This document shows positions 16,203-25,220 of a stretch of 64,000 nt of DNA, one piece after another. This DNA comes from an uncultured Streptomyces sp. Lineage in GTDB: Bacteria; Actinomycetota; Actinomycetes; Streptomycetales; Streptomycetaceae. A program made the translations under genes and the position numbers. The first letter of the stretch is position 1, and each line of letters starts with the position of its first letter. The stretch covers positions 1 through 64,000 of the forward strand of contig NZ_CANLBS010000011.1 of the NCBI RefSeq assembly GCF_947488945.1, written 5' to 3'. Below the pieces are notes generated by a model, which was not told the DNA's origin, did no database searches, and was given only the letters and a program-made list of their open reading frames with translations.

Positions 16203-18707
16203 ATGTCCGTACTGACGCGCGACGAAGCGCAGACCCGAGCCCACACCATCGACGTACAGCGGTACACGATCGCCCTCGACCTCACCACCGGGGACGACAC
16301 CTTCGACTCCCGCACCGTCGTCGAGTTCACCGCCCGCACCACCGGTGACACCTTCGTCGAGCTCAAACCGGCCACCCTGCGCTCCCTCACCCTCGACGGG
16401 CAGCCCCTCGACCCCGGCCTCCTCGACGACAACCGGTACCCCCTCACCGGCCTCGCCGAAGGCCCCCACGAACTGCGCGTCGACGCCGCCATGCGCTACT
16501 CCCGCACCGGCGAGGGCATGCACCGCTTCACCGACCCCACCGACGACGAGACGTACGTCTACACCCAGCTCTTCCTGGACGACGTCCAGCGCGTCTTCGC
16601 CGCCTTCGACCAACCCGACCTCAAAGCCGTCTTCGACCTCACCGTCACCGCCCCCGAAGGCTGGACCGTCCTCGGCAACGGCATCGCCCGGCACACCGGC
16701 GACGGACACTGGACCCTCGCCACCACCCCCCTCATCTCCACCTACCTCGTCGCCGTCGCCGCCGGCCCCTGGCACTCCGTCACCACCGAACACGCCGGCC
16801 TGCCCTTCGGCATCCACTGCCGCCGCTCCCTCGCCCCCCACCTCGACGCCGACGCCGACGAGATCCTCGACCTCACCCGCGCCTGCTACGACCGCTACCA
16901 CGCCAAATTCGAAGAGCCCTACCCCTTCGACTCCTACGACCAGGCGTTCGTCCCCGAATTCAACGCCGGCGCCATGGAGAACCCCGGACTCGTCACCTTC
17001 CGCGACGAGTTCGTCTTCCGCTCCGCCGTCACCGCCACCGAACGCCAGACCCGCGGCATGGTCATCGCCCACGAAATGGCCCACATGTGGTTCGGCGACC
17101 TCGTCACCCTCACCTGGTGGGACGACATCTGGCTCAACGAGTCCTTCGCCGAATACATGGGCTACCAGACCCTCGCCGAAGCCACCCCCTTCACCGACAC
17201 CTGGGTCGACTTCGGCGTCGACCGCAAGGGCTGGGGATACGACGCCGACCAGCGCCCCTCCACCCACCCCGTCGCCCCCGACCCCGACGCCGTCCCCGAC
17301 ACCGCCTCCGCCCTCATCAACTTCGACGGCATCTCCTACGCCAAGGGTGCCTCCGCACTGCGCCAACTCGTCGCCTGGATCGGCGAAAAGGACTTCCTCG
17401 CCGGCATCAACACCCACTTCGCCCGGCACAAGTTCGCCAACGCCACCCTCGCCGACTTCATCGACAACCTGGCCTCCGCCACCGACCGCGACGTCCACGG
17501 CTGGGCCGACCACTGGCTCCGCACCACCGGCATCGACACCCTCACCGCCCATGCCGAACCCGCCGGAAGCTCCTGGAACCTCACCGTCGGCCACCACGGC
17601 ACCCGCCCCCACCGCGTCGCCGTCGGCCTCTACGACCACACCCTCGACACCCAGGCCGGACCCGACCGCCTCGTCCTGCGCAACCGCATCGAGATCGACC
17701 TCCCCCAGACCGACGGCCCCCTCACCCTCCCCGGCCGCCGCCCCGCCCTCGTCGTCCTCAACGACGACGACCTCACCTACGCCAAGGTCCGCCTCGACCC
17801 CGAATCCTGGCAGACCGTCACCCGCACCCTCTGCGGCGTACCCGACGCCCTCACCAGAGCCGTCATCTGGAACACCGCCCGCGACATGGTCCGCGACGGC
17901 GACCTGCCCCCCGCCGACTACCTCGCCCTCGCCCGCACCCACCTCCCGCACGAAAGCGACCTCGCCCTCGTCCAGGGCGTCCTCTCCTTCGCCGCCCACC
18001 AGGTCACCGACCGCTACACCACCCCCGACCGCCGCCCCGCCGCCCTCGCCACCCTCACCGACCTCTGCCGCGACCTCATCCGCCGCACCGAGGACGGAAA
18101 CGACCCCGGCCGTCGCCTCGTCGCCGTACGCCACTACATCGACGCCGCCACCCAGCCCGACACCATCCAGAACTGGCTCGCCGAAGGCTCCGCCCCCGGC
18201 GGACCCGAACTCGACCCCGAACTCCGCTGGCGCATCCTCACCCGCCTCGCCGTCCTCGGCGCCACCGACGAAGCCGCCATCGACGCCGAACTCGCCCAGG
18301 ACCCCAGCGCCACCGGCGAAGAAGGCGCCGCCCGCTGCCGCGCCGCCCTCCCCGACGCCACCGCCAAAGCCACGGCCTGGCACGCCCTGTTCGAAGACGA
18401 CACCCTCTCCAACTACCTCTTCGCCGCCACCGCCCAAGGCTTCTGGCAGCCCGAACAGACCGCCCTCGTCGAGGACTACGTCACCCGCTACTACGCCGAC
18501 GCCACCGGGCTCGCCGCCCGCCGCGGCCCCGCCATCGCCACCGCCGCCGGCCGCTACGCCTTCCCCGCCCACGCCGTCGACCCCGCCGCCCTCGACCTCG
18601 GCACCCGCGCCCTCGACGACCCCGACCTCACCCCCGCCCTGCGCCGCCGGCTCGTCGACGAACTCGACGACCTCCGCCGGACCCTCGCCGTACGCACCAC
18701 CGCCTGA
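16203..18707 (+). CDS. pepN: Aminopeptidase N (M1 family)
   Basis: Zinc aminopeptidase that trims N-terminal residues from peptides in the cytoplasm. 834 residues from the ATG at 16203 (TRDEAQTRA is a typical family start; an upstream in-frame GTG at 16104 lies in non-coding sequence). GAMEN substrate motif near 257. Zinc site HEMAH near 290 with the third ligand in NESFAEY 18 residues on. The helical ERAP1-like C-terminal domain fills the last 300 residues. Nearly every third codon position is C. Confidence 0.93.
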   Translation: MSVLTRDEAQTRAHTIDVQRYTIALDLTTGDDTFDSRTVVEFTARTTGDTFVELKPATLRSLTLDGQPLDPGLLDDNRYPLTGLAEGPHELRVDAAMRYSRTGEGMHRFTDPTDDETYVYTQLFLDDVQRVFAAFDQPDLKAVFDLTVTAPEGWTVLGNGIARHTGDGHWTLATTPLISTYLVAVAAGPWHSVTTEHAGLPFGIHCRRSLAPHLDADADEILDLTRACYDRYHAKFEEPYPFDSYDQAFVPEFNAGAMENPGLVTFRDEFVFRSAVTATERQTRGMVIAHEMAHMWFGDLVTLTWWDDIWLNESFAEYMGYQTLAEATPFTDTWVDFGVDRKGWGYDADQRPSTHPVAPDPDAVPDTASALINFDGISYAKGASALRQLVAWIGEKDFLAGINTHFARHKFANATLADFIDNLASATDRDVHGWADHWLRTTGIDTLTAHAEPAGSSWNLTVGHHGTRPHRVAVGLYDHTLDTQAGPDRLVLRNRIEIDLPQTDGPLTLPGRRPALVVLNDDDLTYAKVRLDPESWQTVTRTLCGVPDALTRAVIWNTARDMVRDGDLPPADYLALARTHLPHESDLALVQGVLSFAAHQVTDRYTTPDRRPAALATLTDLCRDLIRRTEDGNDPGRRLVAVRHYIDAATQPDTIQNWLAEGSAPGGPELDPELRWRILTRLAVLGATDEAAIDAELAQDPSATGEEGAARCRAALPDATAKATAWHALFEDDTLSNYLFAATAQGFWQPEQTALVEDYVTRYYADATGLAARRGPAIATAAGRYAFPAHAVDPAALDLGTRALDDPDLTPALRRRLVDELDDLRRTLAVRTTA

Positions 18708-18720
18708 CCCACCCCACCAC

Positions 18721-18770
18721 CGACGCCCGGCCCCCACACCCGCACCCGCGGGGGAGAGGGCCGGGCGTCG
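18721..18770 (+). terminator. Terminator after pepN
   Basis: 13-bp perfect stem (CGACGCCCGGCCC / GGGCCGGGCGTCG) with a 24-base loop, starting 13 bases after the pepN stop and facing the convergent acetyltransferase gene. Confidence 0.65.
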
Positions 18771-18881
18771 GCATGCCCGCACCCGCTGGAGAGAGCCCGG
18801 CGGGGCCGTACCTCCCACGAGAACCGCCGCACGGGGGCGGACAGGGCACCGGCGAAGCGCCCCCGGCCACACCCCGCCACC

Positions 18882-19682
18882 TCACCCCCGCAATGCGAAG
18901 AAGCCGATCGCCGAGTTCGGCCGGAACCCGATCCGCGGATACACCGGCGCACCCGCCACCGTCGCATGCAGCACCGCCCGCCTCAGCCCCGTCGCCCGGC
19001 CCGCCGCACACAGCGCCATCCGCGTCACCGCCTCCCCGTAACCCCGCCGCTCCCACACCGGATCCGTCGCCACCAGCGCCACGAACACCCGCCCCGCCGA
19101 CTCCACCGCACCCGCACACGTCACCGGAACCCCTTCCCGCAGCCCCAGATACGCGAACACCCCGCCCTTCCACAGCGCCGAACCCGCCAGACCGTCCCGC
19201 CCCGCCTCCAACGGCATCCCGTAGGCACGGGAGTTGAGGTCGGCATACGCTTGAAGATGATCGTCGGTCGTCACCCGCACGAACGACAGATCAGGATGCA
19301 CCGGCTCCGGAACCGGCAGCAGGTCACCCGCCATACCGGTCCCCGGAAAGGCCCGCACGAGCCCCGCCCGCTCCGCCGCCGCCCCCAACGCCACCCGCGC
19401 CCCGTCGTCGAGAAGGTCCTCGAAGACCCACAGGAAGCCCGGATGCCGTTTCCCGCGCATGACGTCCGCCGCCTCACCCAGCCGCCGCGCCAGCAACCCC
19501 GCGTCCACCCCCGCCTCCGTCAGCGTGACGCAGTTCCAGAACGCGAACCGGCAGTCCGCCCAACGCACCGCCACCCCCGGCAGATCCCGCACATCCGCAC
19601 CCGGATCCCGGTCCAGCACCATCTCCCGCCAGACCAGAGCCAGTTGCTCCACCGACTCCACCGATTCCACACCCACCGCCAC
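18882..19682 (-). CDS. GNAT-family N-acetyltransferase
   Basis: About 266 residues. The C-terminal half has the GNAT acetyl-CoA fold: VALVATDPVWERRGYGEAVTR holds the Q/RxxGxG/A-type pyrophosphate loop, and APVYPRIGF is the usual end strand. The N-terminal half is a second, weaker GNAT-like domain. I chose the GTG at 19680-19682, 7 bases after GGGAGG; the frame opens further to 19706. Substrate unknown. It is divergent from the desA-like gene across about 300 bp but does not resemble the siderophore acetyltransferase DesC. Confidence 0.75.
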   Translation of the reverse strand: MAVGVESVESVEQLALVWREMVLDRDPGADVRDLPGVAVRWADCRFAFWNCVTLTEAGVDAGLLARRLGEAADVMRGKRHPGFLWVFEDLLDDGARVALGAAAERAGLVRAFPGTGMAGDLLPVPEPVHPDLSFVRVTTDDHLQAYADLNSRAYGMPLEAGRDGLAGSALWKGGVFAYLGLREGVPVTCAGAVESAGRVFVALVATDPVWERRGYGEAVTRMALCAAGRATGLRRAVLHATVAGAPVYPRIGFRPNSAIGFFALRG

Positions 19683-19988
19683 CACACGACCTCCCACCCA
19701 CCGCACCCGCCCGGAAACGCCCCCTACCTACCCGTCCCCAACCCCCCGCACCCCCACCCCACCGGCCCACCACACCCCCGCACCCCGACACGCCCGCCCC
19801 CGCCAGCCACCACAACCCCCACCCCCGCACACCAGTGCACCCCTTACCAGCCCCACCCCCACCCGCCCCGCCACACCGCCCACCAGTACCCCTTTCGAGT
19901 CCCGATCGTTGATCCCTCCGGCCGCAGCACCCCGAAAACGGACACGCTGACACGCCCACCACCACCCACCCGAAGGACCACCACACCC
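19683..19988. other. Divergent intergenic region before the desA-like gene
   Basis: About 300 bp, extremely C-rich on the + strand with few G. No gene and no match to the iron-box consensus seen in front of Streptomyces siderophore genes. An AAGGA site precedes the desA-like ATG by about 12 bases. Confidence 0.5.
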
Positions 19989-21398
19989 ATGCCCCTCCCA
20001 CCCCTCGCCGGCGGCACCACCGGCCCCGCCCACCTGCGGCCCCTCCTCGAAACCGTCCTCCAAGCCCTCACCGACGGCGCCACCCGACGCAACGGCCCCC
20101 TCCCCGCCGGCGGCCCCGACACCACCACCCGCCACACCCGCACCCACACCCACCCCCTACTCCCCGACCACGGCACCGGCGCCCACCACGCCCTCACCCG
20201 ACTCGTCACCGCCCTCGCCGAAGGCGCCGCAGACCCCGCACACCCCCACTGCGCCGCCCACCTCCACACCCCACCCCTCGCCCTCGCCGCAGCCGCCGAC
20301 CTCGCCGCCTCAGCCCTCAACCCCTCCATGGACTCCTGGGACCAAGCACCCGCCGCCGCCACCCTCGAAGCCGACCTCACCACCACCCTCGCCCGCGAGA
20401 TCTACCCCCACACCCCCACCCCCGACGCCGTCATCACCACCGGCGGCACCGAAGCCAACCAACTCGCCCTCCTCCTCGCCCGCGAACGCCACGGCCCCAC
20501 CCTCACCACCCTCACCGGCGCCAACGCCCACCACAGCATCCACCGCGCCGCCTGGCTCCTCGGCCTCCCCACCCCCCACACCCTCCCCACCCCCACCGGC
20601 ACCCTCGACCCCCACACCCTCGAACAAGCCCTCACCCACCACCCCGGCCCCCACCTCGTCACCGCCACCGCAGGCACCACCGACACCGGCGCCATCGACC
20701 CCCTCGACACCATCGCCGACCTCTGCGCCCACCACGGCGCCACCCTCCACATCGACGCCGCCTACGGCGGCCCCGTCCTCCTCAGCCCCACCCACCACCA
20801 CCTCCTCCACGGCCTCCACCGCGCCGACACCGTCACCCTCGACCTCCACAAACTCGGCTGGCAACCCGCCTCCGCCGGCCTCCTCGCCGTCCCCCACACC
20901 CACCACCTCACCCCCCTCCACCACCACGCCCCCTACCTCAACGCCGACGACGACACCGAAGCCGGCATCCCCGACCTCCTCGGCCGCTCCCTGCGCACCA
21001 CCCGCCGACCCGACGCCCTCAAAATCGCCGTCACCCTCCAAGCCCTCGGCCGCGACGGCCTCGCCGACCTCATCGACCGCACCCTCACAGCCGCCCACCA
21101 CCTCGCCGACCACATCCACGACACCCCCGGCCTCGACCTCTACGCCCGCCCCACCCTCAGCACCGTCCTCTTCCGCCCCACCCACGCCGACGACCACACC
21201 GTCGCCACCCTCCGCCGCACCCTCCTCGACCACGGCACCGCCGTACTCGGCCGCGCCCACGCCGCCGGACGCCTCTGGCTCAAAGCCACCCTCCTCAACC
21301 CCCACACCACCCCCACCGACCTCCACACCCTCATCGACCACGTCACCCGCCTCTCCCTCCCCACCACCCCGCTCAAGGAAGGCAACACGCCCCGATGA
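19989..21398 (+). CDS. PLP-dependent decarboxylase, DesA-like
   Basis: Group II pyridoxal-phosphate decarboxylase, 469 residues. TTGGTEANQLAL near 150 binds the cofactor phosphate, HIDAAYGG near 255 holds the cofactor Asp, and DLHKLGW (Lys about 288) carries the Schiff-base lysine. Paired with a SidA/IucD-type hydroxylase it resembles desA of desferrioxamine synthesis, which converts lysine to cadaverine. Related enzymes act on diaminobutyrate, ornithine or aromatic amino acids. Histidine, threonine and proline are over-represented, reflecting the local C-rich composition. Overlaps the next gene by 4 bp. Confidence 0.8.
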   Translation: MPLPPLAGGTTGPAHLRPLLETVLQALTDGATRRNGPLPAGGPDTTTRHTRTHTHPLLPDHGTGAHHALTRLVTALAEGAADPAHPHCAAHLHTPPLALAAAADLAASALNPSMDSWDQAPAAATLEADLTTTLAREIYPHTPTPDAVITTGGTEANQLALLLARERHGPTLTTLTGANAHHSIHRAAWLLGLPTPHTLPTPTGTLDPHTLEQALTHHPGPHLVTATAGTTDTGAIDPLDTIADLCAHHGATLHIDAAYGGPVLLSPTHHHLLHGLHRADTVTLDLHKLGWQPASAGLLAVPHTHHLTPLHHHAPYLNADDDTEAGIPDLLGRSLRTTRRPDALKIAVTLQALGRDGLADLIDRTLTAAHHLADHIHDTPGLDLYARPTLSTVLFRPTHADDHTVATLRRTLLDHGTAVLGRAHAAGRLWLKATLLNPHTTPTDLHTLIDHVTRLSLPTTPLKEGNTPR

Positions 21399-22846
21399 CC
21401 GACCCCACCCCGACCCCGCCCACCCCCGACCACCCCGCCACCGAACCCGACCGCCCCCACGACCTCGTCGGCATCGGCATCGGCCCCTTCAACCTCTCCC
21501 TCGCCGCCCTCGCCCACGGCGTCCACCACACCACCGCCCACCACCAACCCCTCGCCGCCACCTTCTACGAACAGAACCCCTCCTTCCGCTGGCACCCCGG
21601 CCTCCTCATCGACGGCTCCACCCTCCAAGTCCCCTTCCTCGCCGACCTCGTCACCCTCGCCGACCCCACCAGCCCCTGGACCTTCCTCAACTACCTCCGC
21701 ACCCGCGAACGCCTCTACCCCTTCTACTTCGCCGAGCGCTTCCACACCCACCGCGCCGAATACGACGCCTACTGCCGCTGGGTCAGCGAACAACTCCCCG
21801 GACTCCACTTCGGCCACCAAGTCGACGCCGTCCGCTGGAACACCACACGCGCCCTCTTCGAAGTCGACTTCACCCAACTCGCCCCCGACGGCGAAGCCGA
21901 AGCCCTCGGCCGCGCCTACACCCGCCACATCGCCCTCGGCATCGGCACCGAACCCCACGTACCCGAACCCCTCAAACCCCTCGCCGACGCCCCATCGGTC
22001 CCCGTCATCCACTCCGCCGACTACCTCCAGCACCGCGACGAACTCCTCACCGCCGAACACATCACCGTCATCGGATCCGGCCAGTCCGGCGCCGAGATCT
22101 TCCTCGACCTCCTGCGCGCCCGCCCCCACGGCAACGAAAAACTCCACTGGCTCGCCCGCACCGAAGCCTTCGCCCCCATGGAGTACTCCAAGCTCGGCCT
22201 CGAACACTTCACCCCCGACTACACCCGCTACTTCCACGCCCTCCCCGAAGCCACCCGCGACGACCTCGTCCGACGCCAATGGCAACTCCACAAAGGCATC
22301 GACACCGACACCATCACCGCCATCCACGACGAGCTCTACGCCCGCACCCTCCACGGCGGCTGGCCCGACGCCACCCTCACCCCCGGCGTCAGCGTCCGCA
22401 CCGCCGGCCGCCTCGCCAACACCCGCGTCGAACTCCACCTCGACCACACCCGCCAAGGCACCCGCAGCCGCCTCACCACCGACGCCGTCGTCCTCGCCAC
22501 CGGCTACCGCGAACGCCCCCTCGACACACTCCTCGAAGGCCTCGCCCCCCACATCAGCCGCGACACCGCCGGACGCCCCCGCATCGACGAACACTTCCGC
22601 CTCACCACCACCCCCGCCATCACCGGACACATCTACGTCCAGAACGCAGAACGCCACACCCACGGCGTCGGCGCCCCCGACCTCGGCCTCGCCGCCCACC
22701 GCAGCGCCACCATCCTCAACGACCTCACCGGCACCAACCCCTACCCCCTCCCACGACGCACCGCCTTCACCACCTTCGGCCTCCAGCCCCACCCCCACGT
22801 CCCCCAGCAGACCCCCGGCCCCACCCCCCTCACCCACCACACCTGA
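21395..22846 (+). CDS. SidA/IucD/PvdA-type N-hydroxylase, DesB-like
   Basis: Flavin monooxygenase, 483 residues, predicted to N-hydroxylate a diamine or amino acid (cadaverine in DesB) with NADPH and O2. FAD motif GIGIGPFNLSLAAL at 27-40, FRWHPGLLIDG then LQVPFLADLVT, NADPH motif VIGSGQSGAEIF near 225, and the C-terminal LATGYR near 367. Translationally coupled to the decarboxylase. The expected partners desC (acyltransferase) and desD (NIS synthetase) are not here, so the pair may feed a cluster elsewhere or make a different hydroxylated amine. Confidence 0.85.
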   Translation: MTDPTPTPPTPDHPATEPDRPHDLVGIGIGPFNLSLAALAHGVHHTTAHHQPLAATFYEQNPSFRWHPGLLIDGSTLQVPFLADLVTLADPTSPWTFLNYLRTRERLYPFYFAERFHTHRAEYDAYCRWVSEQLPGLHFGHQVDAVRWNTTRALFEVDFTQLAPDGEAEALGRAYTRHIALGIGTEPHVPEPLKPLADAPSVPVIHSADYLQHRDELLTAEHITVIGSGQSGAEIFLDLLRARPHGNEKLHWLARTEAFAPMEYSKLGLEHFTPDYTRYFHALPEATRDDLVRRQWQLHKGIDTDTITAIHDELYARTLHGGWPDATLTPGVSVRTAGRLANTRVELHLDHTRQGTRSRLTTDAVVLATGYRERPLDTLLEGLAPHISRDTAGRPRIDEHFRLTTTPAITGHIYVQNAERHTHGVGAPDLGLAAHRSATILNDLTGTNPYPLPRRTAFTTFGLQPHPHVPQQTPGPTPLTHHT

Positions 22847-22871
22847 GGCCCGCCCCGGACAAAAGAAGAAA

Positions 22872-22909
22872 GGGCGGCCGCCCCGGCCCGAAGACCGGAG
22901 CGACCGCCC
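22872..22909. terminator. Bidirectional terminator between desB-like and 5'-nucleotidase genes
   Basis: 15-base arms (22872-22886, 22895-22909) around an 8-base loop. The two imperfect pairs are C-A read as + RNA but G-U read as - RNA, so it folds best in the minus transcript, the nucleotidase mRNA. Confidence 0.6.
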
Positions 22910-22928
22910 CACCCATGCCCCACACGAA

Positions 22929-22960
22929 ACGCGCAGCGCCCCCTACGCGCAGCGCCCCCT
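22929..22960. repeat. Perfect 16-bp tandem duplication
   Basis: ACGCGCAGCGCCCCCT occurs twice head to tail at 22929-22944 and 22945-22960, in the spacer after the nucleotidase stop. No function seen. Confidence 0.85.
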
Positions 22961-22996
22961 GCGCGAAACGAACGCCTCGCGGCGGACGCCCGACGC

Positions 22997-24817
22997 CTAG
23001 AACACCGGCACACCCTCACGCGTCAGACGCCACCCCACCGAAGCGAACTCCGCCGGATCCACCGAACCCCTCGCCCGCACCCACTGAATGATCGTGTTCC
23101 GGATCTCGTCCGAATTCGCCCACACCTGCTCCGCACCCGGCACATGCGGGAAATTCCCCCCACCACTCGCCCGGTAGTTGTTCACCGCCAACACGAACCG
23201 CGCCGCCGGATCCACCGCCGCCCCCTCGAACGACAACCCCACGATCCGCGAACCCACCGGCTGCGCCACGTCCACGTCGTACGTCACACCCGACACCGCG
23301 TCGTAGTTGTAATCCGGCGTACCCTCCGCGTTCGTCAGCTTCGACGTGTCCACCGGCACCCCCGCCGCCGTCCGCACGTAGTACTTCGCCGAATACTCCA
23401 GATAATCCTTCAACTGCGCACCCGTGATCACCCGCGCCTCCAACGTGTTCTCGAACGGATACAGCCCCGCCGCGTCCTTGATCGTCACCTCGCCCGCCGG
23501 AATCGCCGCCGTCCGCGAGAAACACGACGCCTGCGACAACACCGGCAACCCCGAGAACTCCCCGCCCGCCAGCGCCGCCCGCACCGTCTCCGCCTGCACA
23601 TGATTGATCAGATCGATGAGCGGCTCGTCCTTCCACGGCGCGTCCACCGTCGACATCGCCGCCACCGACGTACCGATCACCTGATTCACGTACGCCACCA
23701 CCTTCGCGTGCTCGTCCTCCAACAACCGCACGACCTTCCGGTCCTCCACCGCCGCATTGGAGTTCAGCACCCGGGCACCCACCTTCTCGACCGCCCAACG
23801 CCCCCTCTCCCACACCACATCGAAGTCGAACAACGTCAACCGCTGCCCCCACTTCGCCGGCTCCGACAACACCACCCGCCGACCCGTCTCCGCGTTCGTC
23901 ACGAAGTACTCCGGAATCTCCGCGTGCGCGTGCCCCACCAGAATCGCGTCGATCCCCGGCACCTGCTCCGCCACCAGACCCGCCGCGTTCTCCACGTACG
24001 GCAACTGGTCCCCGTACGACGACGTCCCCGACGAACCCGAATGCGCCGACACCACCACCACGTCCGCACCCATCGACCGCAGCTTCGGCACCCACTTCGC
24101 CGCCTGCTCCTCAAGCCCCGGGAACACCATCTTCCCGCTCACGTTCGCCTTGTCCCAGATCGCGATCCCCGGATTCGTCAGACCCAGCACCGCCACCCGC
24201 ACATCCCGTCCGAACGGCGTCCGCAACCGCTTGATCACGTACGGCGCGAACGCCGGCCGCAACGACTTCGCGTCCAGCGCGTTCGCCCCCAGCAGCGGAA
24301 AATCACACTGCTCCTCGAACTTCCGCAACACCGGAATCCCGTAGTTGAACTCGTGGTTCCCCAACGCCGCCGCGTCATAACCGATCGCGTTCATCGCCTG
24401 CGCCATCGGATGCACCGGACCACGCCGCGCCGTGATCGGATCGACCTTCGCGTAGTAGTACGACAACTGCGTGCCCTGGATCGTGTCACCCGCGTCGATC
24501 AACAACGTGTTCCCGCGCCCGCGATCCTCCCGGATCTCGTTCACCAGCGTCGAGATCTTCGCCAGACCGATGTCGTTGTGCGCCGAGTCGTCGTACTCCT
24601 TGTCCGTGAAGTAGTCCCAGTTGAAGACGTTCCCGTGCAGGTCCGTCGTCCCCATCACGGTGAACGAGTACCGCTTCGCACGACCACCCCCGTGACCACT
24701 CCCGTGACCCCCGCGCTCCGCGGCCCCCGCCTGCCCGGCGACGACGCCGCCCGCCATCGCCACACCCGCACCCGCGGCGGCCGAACGGCCCAGAAAAGTC
24801 CTGCGGTTCAACGGCAT
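22997..24817 (-). CDS. Tat-exported 5'-nucleotidase/2',3'-cyclic phosphodiesterase family enzyme
   Basis: 606 residues. The N-terminal twin-arginine signal (NRRTFLGRSAAAGAG) sends a folded metalloenzyme out of the cell. The metallophosphatase domain has TDLHGN, DAGDTIQG, GNHEFNYG and GHAHAEIP, the dimetal ligands. The C-terminal 5'-nucleotidase domain includes NYRASGGGNFP, the nucleoside-binding loop. Likely scavenges phosphate and nucleosides from extracellular nucleotides. Start at 24815-24817 with a GAGGAG site. Its promoter region carries a 12-bp direct repeat at 24894. It is a minus-strand gene, yet its coding strand is G-rich, opposite to its neighbours. Confidence 0.92.
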   Translation of the reverse strand: MPLNRRTFLGRSAAAGAGVAMAGGVVAGQAGAAERGGHGSGHGGGRAKRYSFTVMGTTDLHGNVFNWDYFTDKEYDDSAHNDIGLAKISTLVNEIREDRGRGNTLLIDAGDTIQGTQLSYYYAKVDPITARRGPVHPMAQAMNAIGYDAAALGNHEFNYGIPVLRKFEEQCDFPLLGANALDAKSLRPAFAPYVIKRLRTPFGRDVRVAVLGLTNPGIAIWDKANVSGKMVFPGLEEQAAKWVPKLRSMGADVVVVSAHSGSSGTSSYGDQLPYVENAAGLVAEQVPGIDAILVGHAHAEIPEYFVTNAETGRRVVLSEPAKWGQRLTLFDFDVVWERGRWAVEKVGARVLNSNAAVEDRKVVRLLEDEHAKVVAYVNQVIGTSVAAMSTVDAPWKDEPLIDLINHVQAETVRAALAGGEFSGLPVLSQASCFSRTAAIPAGEVTIKDAAGLYPFENTLEARVITGAQLKDYLEYSAKYYVRTAAGVPVDTSKLTNAEGTPDYNYDAVSGVTYDVDVAQPVGSRIVGLSFEGAAVDPAARFVLAVNNYRASGGGNFPHVPGAEQVWANSDEIRNTIIQWVRARGSVDPAEFASVGWRLTREGVPVF

Positions 24818-24893
24818 TCTTGACTCCTCGATCAGTCGGACGACGCCCGCCCGCGGCCACGACCCCACCGGGCCCACGACCGCCCCGCGCACG

Positions 24894-24920
24894 TGACGCG
24901 CGTAGCTATGACGCGCGTAG
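24894..24920. promoter_or_regulatory. Direct repeat upstream of the 5'-nucleotidase
   Basis: TGACGCGCGTAG at 24894-24905 and 24909-24920, spaced 15 bp start to start, about 80-100 bp upstream of the nucleotidase start. The arrangement suggests tandem binding of a regulator. It does not match the GTTCA-type PHO box. Confidence 0.45.
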
Positions 24921-25187
24921 ATTCTGGCGCAGCCCGACCACCGACAACACCCCGCACAGGTTTCATTTCGATGACCGCACGAAGACGGCAGCCAGGGCGA
25001 ACGCAGCACGCAACCACCCACGCACGTTCGGAAAACCACCCCCGCCCACCCCCGACCGCCCCGAAAACCCCTCGAACAACCCCCGCGAAGAAGCGGAAAA
25101 ACGCTCATCGGAGCAACGCCCCGCCCACTTCAACAGTCATCAACAACCCTTCATCCAAAGGTGGTTGAGGAGTCACCCCGACAGAAA

Positions 25188-25214
25188 TACCTACTCGTAG
25201 GTAAGGTCTAGGCT
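25188..25214 (+). promoter_or_regulatory. pyk promoter with palindrome and leaderless-type -10
   Basis: TACCTAC-TC-GTAGGTA at 25188-25203 is a perfect 7-bp-arm palindrome where a -35 region would lie. TAGGCT at 25209-25214 is 6 bases before the ATG at 25221, and no ribosome site is present, so the mRNA is probably leaderless. The palindrome may be an operator. Confidence 0.5.
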
Positions 25215-25220
25215 CGAAAC

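Noticed and set aside
15708..18872. A 1000-residue Gly/Val/Glu-rich frame antisense to chorismate mutase and pepN.
   Set aside because: Low-complexity shadow produced by the C-rich third positions of pepN. No domain or start signal.
24894..24920. PhoP (PHO) box before the 5'-nucleotidase.
   Set aside because: The repeat lacks the GTTCA core and the 11-bp spacing of Streptomyces PHO boxes.
25189..25215. Iron-box-like sequence (GTAGGTAAGG) before pyk.
   Set aside because: Only the first half resembles the iron box, the second half does not, and it lies in front of pyruvate kinase and not the desA-like gene.
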